From JAGRCP01 sp942490705 (GTDB lineage Bacteria > Chloroflexota > Anaerolineae > Caldilineales > Caldilineaceae), in the NCBI GenBank assembly GCA_942490705.1, contig CALNXY010000002.1:1-64000 (forward strand): 64,000 nt of DNA, given 5' to 3'. Both the position numbers and the translations under genes were made by a program. Below the pieces are notes generated by a model. The model ran no database searches and had not been told where the DNA came from. It saw only the letters and a list, made by a program, of their open reading frames with translations. Shown piece after piece: positions 54,401 to 62,185 of this stretch. Positions within the stretch are counted from its first letter, which is position 1. Each line of letters begins with the position of its first letter.

Positions 54401-54659
54401 CCAACATGCCTTCTTCTGGATCGACAAAGGTGCCCACTGCCTCAATTTGTACGACGGCTTTGTAGACGTCGGCCAGATCGTCAATCGGCCCCTCATCCGC
54501 GGCAGGTTCACCGTCATCGTCCGTTGGCTGTCCGCGCTGGGCAGGCAGTTGCGCGTCGCCGTCAGCAGCATGTGCACTGGGCATGCCGGCGCTCACGGCG
54601 AGGAGCCAGCAGAGCGTCAGGGTCAGGAACAGACAAGCAAGACGAGGTAACGCTTTCAT
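51411..54659 (-). CDS. HtrA-like S1C protease with PDZ, three repeated domains and SH3
   Basis: 1082 residues. ATG at 54659 has AAGGAG upstream; signal peptide ends AVSAGMPSAHA. Trypsin-like triad His109 (TNNHVV), Asp140 (DLAVID) and Ser215 (PGNSGGPLV). A PDZ domain follows at about 270-360 (LEPGDILLAMEGLDL). Then three copies of a domain of about 150 residues (about 376-536, 561-720, 746-896), each with VP-x-x-W, a DYSD/DFSD-x-C-x-YD block, a YDLW/YDVW-x-x-C block and a D-FD-[AQV] end. An SH3 domain at about 910-980 (ALNVRAGPGTNYARI) and a C-terminal beta domain close the protein. Extracytoplasmic protein quality control or signalling. Confidence 0.85.
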   Translation of the reverse strand: MKALPRLACLFLTLTLCWLLAVSAGMPSAHAADGDAQLPAQRGQPTDDDGEPAADEGPIDDLADVYKAVVQIEAVGTFVDPEEGMLANAAGSGSGFIIDETGIAVTNNHVVTGGALFRVYVAGEEEPRNARVVGVAECADLAVIDIQGDGFPYLNWYEGPIDVGLDIYAAGFPLGDPEFTLTRGIIAKASAGGESSWASIDSVLQHDADIVPGNSGGPLVDGEGKVVGVNYRLNQAGQYFAISRDEALSLIERLRGGENVDAIGINSEAITIDEDLTGIWVSSIDSGSVADQAGLEPGDILLAMEGLDLGVNGTIETYCDILRSHDPTEDVLSIEVLRLQTDEVLEGQLNGRELEQSFSIADETSDGTTTSSATPATYEEYMSVTDEQGIMSFEVPVDWVDVFEEPWINEDDETLGLQLWAVPDIDAFYDDWGIPGVIFSYSESLAPDEVAVADVLDGLDYSDVCTYDGRESIPDGFYQGEYDLWSACSDSEATVMVMALRPETEEYLLRIEVYTAGEADFEAMDRILDTFLITPPGGEESAGNDLTEASVAATVDDINTDDLIYDFTLVESPALSALLPAEWADIETTDWADEDDLVRATLTAAFDAEAFNNEWSASGMSAFSILDDTANLDPLSVLEENDFSDSCTYDDRIEHMHTIYGITYEGLYDIWTDCGGEENAFVVLATTADSGDHGVLIYYSAVDEADVEAFDVLTQSFYVVTDATAPLIDGAGTDVDEVFPFNPDDYTIIADEAGAFSVSVPRAWDDALNDEWLIDGDAVGRGLSVAPDVASFEGTWETPGLFVGVSESLAEAYTPEGILDELDYSECDYDGRYDYTNEAIDGYYDVWLDCGGTADTVFVTLSANPIDDASQILLLYIYMIDAQDVDAFDQVLATVAFGDQIRAEETAATATVVTPALNVRAGPGTNYARITAVEQNDTLEVTGQFNNCAWLLIRTPAGEPGWVSGNAQYTTFAGDCATLPLAEPPAAASQSNAGQSSAGQANSRQGCYTFINDLGAELTITFTRRGDNWNTTFQVPPAQSNRQCFDPGRYTFTFDAPPPWDSSNGELTVEAGVDLPYTIGAE

Positions 54660-54805
54660 GGTGGACTCCTTGTTCATAATCGGGCAAACTTGTTCATAGT
54701 CAGGCAACATAGTCGACGTGACAACCACACGGCGCCGTCTGGCGCGTGAGCAATTCAGCGCAATATTGAGTTGCGTAGGCTTCAAAGAATGGGTGCGATG
54801 GTAAG

Positions 54806-57800
54806 GTGTCGGGGGCAGACCGGGACAGCGAACCTATTGTATGCGATAATGAAGGCACTGACAACCGCATCTCACGCGCGCTCTATCTTTCCGGCCAGTT
54901 TGACGAAGCCACGCAATTGCTCGACGCTACCGAGCGTACGTTGCGCGATGAAGGGGCGCAACATCCCGAGCGAGAGAGTCTGCTGGCCCAGGCGACGGTC
55001 TACCGAGCCGCAATTTGGGCCATGCGCGGCGATGCCCAGCGCGCGCTGGATGCAACTGAGGCGGCATTGGATGACCTGCCCCAGGCCGAGCTGCTGCCCC
55101 GCGCCCGTGCCTATGACACCCTCGGTCTGGCCCACGAACTGCTGGGCGACGCGGACAAAGCAGTTTGGTTCTATATGGAAGCCGCGGTGTTGGCCGAAGA
55201 GGCCCGGGTGCTCTACCTGGCAGTAAATGCTCGCTGCGAGGCAGCCCAGGTACAAATTCAGCAAGGTCAGTTGCACCAGGCATTGGTTTCGTGCCGCGCG
55301 ACGATTGAATTGGGCGAGCGTAGCGATCCAGATTTGCCGCCACTCGGCCTGGCCCACGCGATCACCGCCGATATCCATCGCGAGCAGAATCGGCTGGAAC
55401 TGGCGCAGCGCGGCCTGGAAACCGCGATTGCCTGCTCGCGCCAGGTCAACATCGTCGATGATCTGCGTCACGAGCACCTCTATCTCGCACGCCTCTGTCA
55501 GGCCAAGGGCGACATCACTGCAGGATTGGCCGCGCTGCAAGAGGCGGAACTGCTGCTCCATGCCTACAAGACGCCGCGCTTGACGCAGCGCCTCGCGGCC
55601 CATCGTGTCCGTTTGTGGCTTGCGCAGGGCAAGCTGCGCGCAGCAGAGCGCTGGGCCGACGAGTTTGAAGCGCCTGCCGCCTATCTTTCCGAGCTGGAGG
55701 AGCACTTCGTCGTCGTCAACTGGGATCAGCCCGGCACCGGAAAATCCTATGGCGCGCTCGACCGCGCCGACCTCACGGTAGAGCGCTACGTGGATGATGC
55801 CCATGCCTTGGTGGAGCTGCTGCGCACCCGCTTCCAACAGGAGCGCGTCTATCTGCTGGGCGAGTCCTGGGGCACGATTCTGGGCATCAAGCTGGTCCAG
55901 GCCTACCCGGACCTCTTCCACGCCTACATCGGCAGCGGGCAAATGGTGAATACGACCCAGAATGACCGGGCCGGCTATGCGTTGGCCTTGGAGTATGCGA
56001 CCGCACGTGGAGATACGAAGACAGTAGAGGCGTTGAAGCGCAGCGGTCCGCCCCCGTACGTTGAAGGCAATCCTTTCCTGCGCTATGCCCGCTACCTGAT
56101 GGTGCTCAACAATCACATGGCCGCGCACGCGTCCGGCGACGGCCGCCAATACAACCAGCTTGGCGCGGTGCTCACAGCGAGGGAGTATGGTCTGGTCGAC
56201 AAGGTGAATTGGTTCCGCAGCCTGAATGACACCTTTGATGCCGTCTATCCACAGCTCGCTGACCTTGATTTTATGACCCAGGCCACGCGGCTGGAGGCGC
56301 CGGTCTACTTCACCCTGGGTCGCCACGACGTCAATGCCATGGCGGTCCTGGCTGCCGACTATTTCGACGTGCTCGATGCGCCGGCCAAGACGCTGATCTG
56401 GTTCGAACGCTCCGGGCATACGCCCCTCTGGGAAGAGAGCGCCAAATATGCCGATGTCTTGATCAACCAGGTGCTGCCCGAGACGCAGCCTCGTGCTTCC
56501 GCCACGCCGGCGACGAAGGCGGACTTACTGGCAGATCCCGTGGCGGTAGGCGCATTCTTCGACGAGCTAATTCCCCATCAGCTGCGGGGTGGTCCCATGG
56601 CCGGGGCGGCCGTAGCCGTGGTACACGATGGCGAACTGCGTTTCGCCAAAGGCTATGGCCACGCCGATTTGGCCGCCATGCGGCCGGTTGCCGCTGGAGA
56701 AACGCTGCTGCGCACCGATTCCAGCGGCAAGCTCTTCGTGTGGACCGCCGTGATGCAGCTCGTCGAAGCAGGCGTGCTCGATCTGGATGCTGACATCAAT
56801 CAATATCTCGATTTTGCCATCCCGGCGACTTTTGATGCGCCCATTACGCTGGCTCACCTGCTCAGTCACACCGCCGGGTTTGAGGATCAGGGCTATCTCT
56901 TCGCCCACAGCGCGGACGACGTAGAGCCGACCGGCGAGTTCCTGGCCACCCACATGCCGGCGCGGATGCGGCCGCCGGGCGCGCGCTCGGCTTATTCGAA
57001 CTATGGTACAGCGCTGGCCGGCTACATCGTGGAGCGGGCGTCCGCAATGCCCTTTGCCGAGTATGCTGAGACGTACATCTTCGAACCGTTGGGCATGGGG
57101 CATAGCACCTTTCAACAGCCGGCGCCTGCTTCGCTGGCCGCAAATCTGTCGCACAACTATCGCACGGACGCCCAGGGCGAGTTGATCGAACTCCCCTTCC
57201 AATTCTTACGCGTTCCGGCTGCCGGTGAAGGACACGTTACCGTCACCGACATGGCCCGCTTCATGCAGGCGCATCTGGCTGCGGACGACACGCCTATCCT
57301 TAGCAGCGCCACGCTGGCGCAAATGCATAGTCGCCTCTTTTCGCATCGGTCCGAGGTCAACGGCTTCGCCTATGGCTTTGCCGAATCGACCATCAATGGC
57401 CGGCGCGTCTTGCGCCACGAAGGCAACAATCCCGGCATGTCAAGCTCCACGTTCTTCCTGCTGCCAGAGGAGGGCGTGGGCGTCTACGTCGCCTACAACA
57501 GCAACGGCGGCTTTGGCCCCGGCGAAGGCGTGCGACAGGCGTTTTTCAAGCGCTTCCACCCCGCTGTCGCCGTGCCGACGACGCCCGATACGCTCTCTCC
57601 CGGCGAAATGGAGGCGCTGACGGGCGCCTACCGCCCGACGCGCCGCTTCGACACATCGTTTGCCAAGGTGCTCACGCTCTTCACCCCGGCCTATGGCGAT
57701 GTGGCCATTACGCCCGGCCCCGAAGGCACGCTGGTCGTACGTGGCGTCGATGAGCATCCGCTGACCTATGCGCCGCTCGCGCCGGACCACCTGCGCTTGC

Positions 57801-58348
57801 TGAGCGGTGCGACGGACAGTTGGGGCGATCTATTTTTTGACATTGACGAATATGGGGAAGCGGCGACGCTCTTGGTAGAGAATCAACCCTACAAGGCCTT
57901 TGAGAAGGTGAGTTGGGGGCAACGTGCAGACGTTCAGCGGATGGTCGGTGCGGGACTCATGCTGCTCATCCTTGTGCTACTGGTCGGCGTGCTGCTGGCG
58001 TGGCTCGTGCAGCGCTGGCGCCCGCTGCCGGCGGTCGTTGCCATGCCGCTGCTGCCCTGGGCGCTGCTTGCCGCTGGCGCGGCGTTGATGCTGCTCTTTC
58101 CGGTCGCACTGCTCTTGACCATCGAAGAGGCCTATCTCTATGGCGTGACCGGCTTCTTCCTCGGCGCACTGACCCTGCCATTGCTGGCCATGGCGCTAGC
58201 CGGCACTTCTGTGGTCGTGACGCTGACCACGCGCCGAAAAGGGAGGTGGGGCTGGGTAGGCGCAAGCTGGTACGCGCTGTTGCTGACGGCAGACATGGCA
58301 ACCGCGTGGTGGCTCGCCGAATGGAACTTGTTGGGCTATCGGCTCTGA
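54806..58348 (+). CDS. Chimeric protein: MalT-type TPR, alpha/beta hydrolase, beta-lactamase-like, membrane helices
   Basis: 1180 residues from a GTG. Residues about 20-285 are TPR repeats of the MalT/LuxR type (ALYLSGQFDEATQLLDATE; RLWLAQGKLRAAERWADE), without the usual ATPase before or LuxR HTH after. Near residue 288 it changes to an alpha/beta hydrolase that starts inside the fold (YLSELEEHFVVVNWDQPGTG): Ser354 (GESWG), Asp508, His538. Its HGGPG strand is missing. Residues about 560-960 are a class C beta-lactamase-like domain: S639xxK, Y730SN, H871EG. Four membrane helices end the protein. Known MalT and hydrolase proteins are separate, so a fusion by deletion or misassembly is suspected. 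Confidence 0.72.
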   Translation: MSGADRDSEPIVCDNEGTDNRISRALYLSGQFDEATQLLDATERTLRDEGAQHPERESLLAQATVYRAAIWAMRGDAQRALDATEAALDDLPQAELLPRARAYDTLGLAHELLGDADKAVWFYMEAAVLAEEARVLYLAVNARCEAAQVQIQQGQLHQALVSCRATIELGERSDPDLPPLGLAHAITADIHREQNRLELAQRGLETAIACSRQVNIVDDLRHEHLYLARLCQAKGDITAGLAALQEAELLLHAYKTPRLTQRLAAHRVRLWLAQGKLRAAERWADEFEAPAAYLSELEEHFVVVNWDQPGTGKSYGALDRADLTVERYVDDAHALVELLRTRFQQERVYLLGESWGTILGIKLVQAYPDLFHAYIGSGQMVNTTQNDRAGYALALEYATARGDTKTVEALKRSGPPPYVEGNPFLRYARYLMVLNNHMAAHASGDGRQYNQLGAVLTAREYGLVDKVNWFRSLNDTFDAVYPQLADLDFMTQATRLEAPVYFTLGRHDVNAMAVLAADYFDVLDAPAKTLIWFERSGHTPLWEESAKYADVLINQVLPETQPRASATPATKADLLADPVAVGAFFDELIPHQLRGGPMAGAAVAVVHDGELRFAKGYGHADLAAMRPVAAGETLLRTDSSGKLFVWTAVMQLVEAGVLDLDADINQYLDFAIPATFDAPITLAHLLSHTAGFEDQGYLFAHSADDVEPTGEFLATHMPARMRPPGARSAYSNYGTALAGYIVERASAMPFAEYAETYIFEPLGMGHSTFQQPAPASLAANLSHNYRTDAQGELIELPFQFLRVPAAGEGHVTVTDMARFMQAHLAADDTPILSSATLAQMHSRLFSHRSEVNGFAYGFAESTINGRRVLRHEGNNPGMSSSTFFLLPEEGVGVYVAYNSNGGFGPGEGVRQAFFKRFHPAVAVPTTPDTLSPGEMEALTGAYRPTRRFDTSFAKVLTLFTPAYGDVAITPGPEGTLVVRGVDEHPLTYAPLAPDHLRLLSGATDSWGDLFFDIDEYGEAATLLVENQPYKAFEKVSWGQRADVQRMVGAGLMLLILVLLVGVLLAWLVQRWRPLPAVVAMPLLPWALLAAGAALMLLFPVALLLTIEEAYLYGVTGFFLGALTLPLLAMALAGTSVVVTLTTRRKGRWGWVGASWYALLLTADMATAWWLAEWNLLGYRL

Positions 58349-58402
58349 TCGGCAAGCGGCCATTGCGAATCGGCGATTGGCGCTTGTCAATCGCCGACTG
58401 CC
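58347..58402. repeat. Heptad-repeat array (8 units) across a convergent gene junction
   Basis: GATCGGC, AAGCGGC, CATTGCG, AATCGGC, GATTGGC, GCTTGTC, AATCGCC, GACTGCC in register. It covers the stop of the chimeric gene and the last codons of the radical SAM gene. Confidence 0.7.
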
Positions 58403-60240
58403 ACCCCATGCTGTTCGCCCTTCAGGCGCGTCCAGGGCTGCCAGTCTTCGGCGCGCCAGGGGCCGCCTTTGGCATTGGGAACCGGCCGGGCGTCGTTGTC
58501 GCCGTAGCGGAAGGCCCAGGCGGGGTCGCACGCCCGGCAGCTGAGGCAGCCGGCGGAGTCGGGCGGGCAACTCAAGCCGGTCTCATCGCGCGCCGCCAGC
58601 TTTAGTTCATAGTGGAAGTAGTTCTCACTCACGCCGCTTTCGACCACATCCCAGGGAAGGGGCGCACCGACTTTCCACTCCTCCACGTAGTCGGCACGAT
58701 CTAGTCCCTGTGCTTCCATAGTCTGGAAGAAACTGCGCACGCTGAGCGTGCCCGGCTCGATGGCGAGCAACACGTCCGCCAGCCGGCGATCGCCACGCGA
58801 GAGCACGGCCTGCACTTCGGCCCAGTCGGGCGAATCGGCCCGCACGTCCACGCCGTGGCGCGCCAGCGCTTTGTAGATGCGCTTTTGGCGCTGGCGAATC
58901 ACCTTGGTTGGCGCCATGCCCTCCCACTGGAAAGGCGTGTGCGCCTTGGGCACAAAGGGCGTGGCGTTGATGGCGATGCGGCGTTTGTAGTGGGCGCGCG
59001 CGGTGAGGGTGAAATCGATGATGGCCTGAATGTCGTCGTCGGTCTCTGTGGGATGGCCGACCATGAAGTAGAGCTTCAACTGGGGAAAGTTGAATTCCTG
59101 CGCCAGGCTGATGGCCGCCATCATCTGGTCTTCGGTCTGCGTCTTGTTGATCACGTTGCGCAGACGCTGGCTGCCCGCTTCGGGCGCAACAGTCAGGTTC
59201 TTGGCGCCGGTTTCCGCCATGGCGCGAATCAACGGTACGCTGATGGGATCCATGCGCATGGAGCTGGCGCTGATGCTGGCGCCCATCTGCTGGAGGCCCG
59301 TGGCCAGTTCGTCGATTTGCGTGTGGTCGGAGACTGCAGCGCTGACCAGGCCGACCTTGGTGCGCCCGGCCGCCACCGCGCGTTCGGCCGAAGCCAGGAG
59401 GTGATCCAGCGGCTGCTCGCGCGCAGGTCGATAGACGTAGCCGGCCAGACAGAAACGGCAGCCTCGACCACAGCCGCGGGCGATCTCCATGAGATGCATG
59501 TTGGAGAATTCAGTGTCGGGCGTGTAGAGCGTACTGCTCGTATCAAAGTCGGGCAGATTGCGCACCCAAAGCCGCTCAACCTTGCGAAAACGCTCGTGAT
59601 CGCGGTTGGATGGGCGCAATTCGGGCACGTACCATCCCGCTGTTACGTCGAGTGCGCTCAGAAGCGCGTCCCGGTCATCGTCCAGCCCATGGCGACAGAG
59701 TTCGACAAAGTGAGGAACGGCCGCTTCGCCTTCGCCGATGAGAATGGCGTCAAAGAAAGGAGCCATCGGTTCCGGATTCATGGTCACGCCAGGGCCGCCG
59801 GCGATCAGAAGCGGCCACGGACTGCCATCCCACTGCGTCGATGTCTGACGATCGGTCGCGCGCGGCGGAATCCCCGCTTGGCGCAGCAGATCGACCACGT
59901 TGAAGTAGTCCATCTCCCACGAAATGGTGAAGGCCCAGACCGCGAAATCTGCTGCCGGCCGGCCGCTTTCGAGCGAGCGCAACGGGCGCCCGGCGGTATT
60001 TGCGCCCTTCTCCCAGAAGATGCGCTCGCATACGACGTCCTGTTCCGCATTGAAGCGACTGTAGAGCACTTGGAGCGCAAGGCTGCTCATTCCTACGTAG
60101 TAGGTATTGGGCATCGTCAGTGCAATGGGCAAACGCCCGCCCCATTCTTTGTAGACCGCGCCAATTTCGGGCTCTGGCACTGGCGCTGACTGACGCGTGT
60201 GCTTCGATGTTCGTCCGCTGGTTCGCTTTTTCGCCATCAT
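58387..60240 (-). CDS. Radical SAM protein (TIGR03960 type) with B12-binding-like N-terminus
   Basis: 617 residues. N-terminal Rossmann-like part (about 30-200; PNTYYVGMSSLALQVLYS, LLIAGGPGVTMNPEPMAPF, AILIGEGEA). Radical SAM cluster RGCGRGCRFCLAGYVYRP (Cx3CxxC, about 255-272). Then the SAM barrel (NLTVAPEAGSQRLRNVINK, YFMVGHPTETDDDI). The C-terminus has SCPPDSAGCLSC and CRACD Cys pairs. The Cx3CxxC and overall order are those of the TIGR03960 family, usually found with TIGR03936 and implicated near RNA processing and translation genes; the exact reaction is unsettled. Confidence 0.88.
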   Translation of the reverse strand: MMAKKRTSGRTSKHTRQSAPVPEPEIGAVYKEWGGRLPIALTMPNTYYVGMSSLALQVLYSRFNAEQDVVCERIFWEKGANTAGRPLRSLESGRPAADFAVWAFTISWEMDYFNVVDLLRQAGIPPRATDRQTSTQWDGSPWPLLIAGGPGVTMNPEPMAPFFDAILIGEGEAAVPHFVELCRHGLDDDRDALLSALDVTAGWYVPELRPSNRDHERFRKVERLWVRNLPDFDTSSTLYTPDTEFSNMHLMEIARGCGRGCRFCLAGYVYRPAREQPLDHLLASAERAVAAGRTKVGLVSAAVSDHTQIDELATGLQQMGASISASSMRMDPISVPLIRAMAETGAKNLTVAPEAGSQRLRNVINKTQTEDQMMAAISLAQEFNFPQLKLYFMVGHPTETDDDIQAIIDFTLTARAHYKRRIAINATPFVPKAHTPFQWEGMAPTKVIRQRQKRIYKALARHGVDVRADSPDWAEVQAVLSRGDRRLADVLLAIEPGTLSVRSFFQTMEAQGLDRADYVEEWKVGAPLPWDVVESGVSENYFHYELKLAARDETGLSCPPDSAGCLSCRACDPAWAFRYGDNDARPVPNAKGGPWRAEDWQPWTRLKGEQHGVAVGD

Positions 60241-60350
60241 TGCTTGCGTTTTGTCTCTCTACGGGCTACCCACACTGATTGCCCATGACCGAGCGCCGAC
60301 AATCGGCTTTGCTCGGGGTGCAGTATAGCATGAGGCAGGCGTGATGCCGC

Positions 60351-60385
60351 AGAATGGTTAGTTGAGAATGGAAAATGACGAACGG
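60351..60385. repeat. Heptad-repeat intergenic array (5 units)
   Basis: AGAATGG, TTAGTTG, AGAATGG, AAAATGA, CGAACGG in register, in the gap between the radical SAM start and the carD terminator. Confidence 0.5.
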
Positions 60386-60434
60386 CAGCGGCGCAGGCTC
60401 AACCGGCGCTGGCCAAGTGAGGCCGCATGGTAAC

Positions 60435-60476
60435 CAAAAAATAGACCCGCTCGATCGTGTGACAATCGGCGGGCCT
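60435..60476 (-). terminator. Terminator of carD
   Basis: On the minus strand AGGCCCGC..CGAT pairs with ATCG..GCGGGTCT, followed by ATTTTTTGG. Confidence 0.75.
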
Positions 60477-60553
60477 GCCTTCTTCTAATCTGCAATTTTT
60501 GAATCAAGCCAAGAGACATCGTTGGTGCTTAACACGTCCTCAGCAATACTTCC

Positions 60554-61081
60554 CTAATGCACGATCTCGCTGCCGTACTGGATGCTGTCGTCAGCGAAGG
60601 CTTCGGCCAGAGCGTTATCGATTTCTGCCTGGACCTTGGTCGTTTCGCTGCCGGTGGCCATGACGACTTCCTGCACCAGCTTCGTGCGTGCCTCTGTCAG
60701 CAAGCGCGAATCTGAGTTGTTCAGCGGCTTGTTCGCCCGCCGCCAGGTCAACTCGCGAATGGCTCGGGCCACCTCGACGGGGGCGCCGGAGTTGACCATC
60801 TCTTCGACCTGCTGGCGCCGCTGCTTATAGTCCGACGGCAGCATTTCGGGCGAATTGCCCAGCGTCTGCAAAACGTGTTCGTACTTGTCCTGTGACATGA
60901 CACGCCGCAAACCGATCTCATCGATCCGCTCAACCGGCAAGTGGATTGTCATGCGTTGCTCGCTGAACTCGATGACGTAGTACTCGACATACCCGGAAAC
61001 AAGCTCTTGATTTGAAATATCAATAATGGTGCCGGCACCGTGTGCGGGGTGGACAATATTCTGACCAACGTCAAACTGCAT
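60554..61081 (-). CDS. carD: CarD-family RNA polymerase-binding regulator
   Basis: 175 residues. ATG at 61081 has AGGAGGTCAC upstream. N-terminal Tudor-like RNAP-interaction domain (FDVGQNIVHPAHGAGTIIDI; YYVIEFSEQRMTIHLPVERI) and a helical C-terminal DNA-binding part (about 75-160; REVAR-type helices, WRRANKPLNNSDSRLLTEAR). CarD/CdnL proteins stabilise promoter complexes. Own terminator downstream. Confidence 0.92.
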   Translation of the reverse strand: MQFDVGQNIVHPAHGAGTIIDISNQELVSGYVEYYVIEFSEQRMTIHLPVERIDEIGLRRVMSQDKYEHVLQTLGNSPEMLPSDYKQRRQQVEEMVNSGAPVEVARAIRELTWRRANKPLNNSDSRLLTEARTKLVQEVVMATGSETTKVQAEIDNALAEAFADDSIQYGSEIVH

Positions 61082-61201
61082 GTGACCTCCTGAGGCTACA
61101 AACATTGCCAATTCTTCCCCTATTTTAGCACAAATTTGCGGCTTTGTCATATGTTTGTGGGGTGGTTTTGCAAACCTCAATTCGGGCGCATCCGGATTAT
61201 C

Positions 61202-62185
61202 TCAATGCGCATCGGGAATGGGCGCGCCAGAGGGAATGTCATCGTAGACCGGCTCGCGATGGGCGAGGCCCCGCACAGCGTTGATGTCTTCCATGCCATG
61301 GGCCGCCAACCAGGCCTCCATTTCGTCCAGAATCAACTGGGTGGCGTCCGCCCCCCGATGATAGATCGCGCTGCCCACGCCGACTGCGGTGGCGCCGGCC
61401 ATGAGCATTTCCAACGCATCGATGCCGGTGGTCACGCCGCCCGTGCCGATGATGGGCGTCTCTGGACAGGCTTTGCGCACGTCGTAGACACATTTGAGCG
61501 CGATCGGTTTGATAGCGGGCCCGCTCAGCCCCCCACTGCGGTTGGCCAACACGGCCTGGCCACTCTCGACGTCGATGACCAGACCCGGCATGGTGTTGAT
61601 AACGCAGAGGGCATCGGCGCCGGCCGCGACCACCGCTTGGGCAATGCGGCCGATGCTGGGCACGTTGGGCGCCAGCTTGACGATGACAGGAATGTCGCGG
61701 CCGGCCAGCGCGGCCACTACCTGGCCGGTTACTTCGGCCGCGGCGGCTGGGCTGGCTGCATACGGTTCACCAAATTCGCTATGCACATTGGGGCAGGAGA
61801 TGTTGACTTCAATCATGTCCGGATGAGCCTGGGCTACGGTATGCGCCACGGCGCCGAATTCCTCGGGCGGGCCGGCGAAAATGCTGGCAATGAGCGGGAC
61901 GCCCAGCGACTCCAACTCGGTTTTGGCTCGGGCCAACAGCGCCACCTCGGCTTCAGCGCCGGGGTTGGCAAGGCCGATGGCGTTGATCAGGCCGCCGCCC
62001 CAATCGAGGCACGTAGGATTGACGTGTCCCGGGCGCGGTGTGGGGCCACAGCTCTTGGCCGTGACCGCGCCGCAACCGCTCCGTGCCGCCCGGGTGAGCA
62101 GGCTAACCGTGGTGCCCCAGATGCCGGACGCGAGTACCAGTGGCGTTGGAAAAGTCTGATCGAGAAAGCGGATGGCAGTGTTCAT
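61202..62185 (-). CDS. pyrD: Dihydroorotate dehydrogenase (class 1)
   Basis: 327 residues. FMN-binding motifs: PLVLASGIWGTTVSLL, AVTAKSCGPTPRPGHVNP, INAIGLANPG, IEVNISCPNVHSEFGEPYA (catalytic Cys), VIVKLAPNV, GTGGVTTGIDALEMLMAGATAV. The Cys base marks a class 1 enzyme, type 1B by its pattern; a PyrK partner is not in view. Start overlaps the pyrFE stop by 4 nt. Fourth step of pyrimidine synthesis. Confidence 0.93.
   Translation of the reverse strand: MNTAIRFLDQTFPTPLVLASGIWGTTVSLLTRAARSGCGAVTAKSCGPTPRPGHVNPTCLDWGGGLINAIGLANPGAEAEVALLARAKTELESLGVPLIASIFAGPPEEFGAVAHTVAQAHPDMIEVNISCPNVHSEFGEPYAASPAAAAEVTGQVVAALAGRDIPVIVKLAPNVPSIGRIAQAVVAAGADALCVINTMPGLVIDVESGQAVLANRSGGLSGPAIKPIALKCVYDVRKACPETPIIGTGGVTTGIDALEMLMAGATAVGVGSAIYHRGADATQLILDEMEAWLAAHGMEDINAVRGLAHREPVYDDIPSGAPIPDAH

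Noticed and set aside
54872..56419. 515-codon open frame opposite the chimeric gene
   Set aside because: No start signal or family motif; the TPR and hydrolase motifs on the other strand are clear.
58855..60189. 444-codon open frame opposite the radical SAM gene
   Set aside because: The radical SAM cluster and family order on the minus strand are unambiguous.
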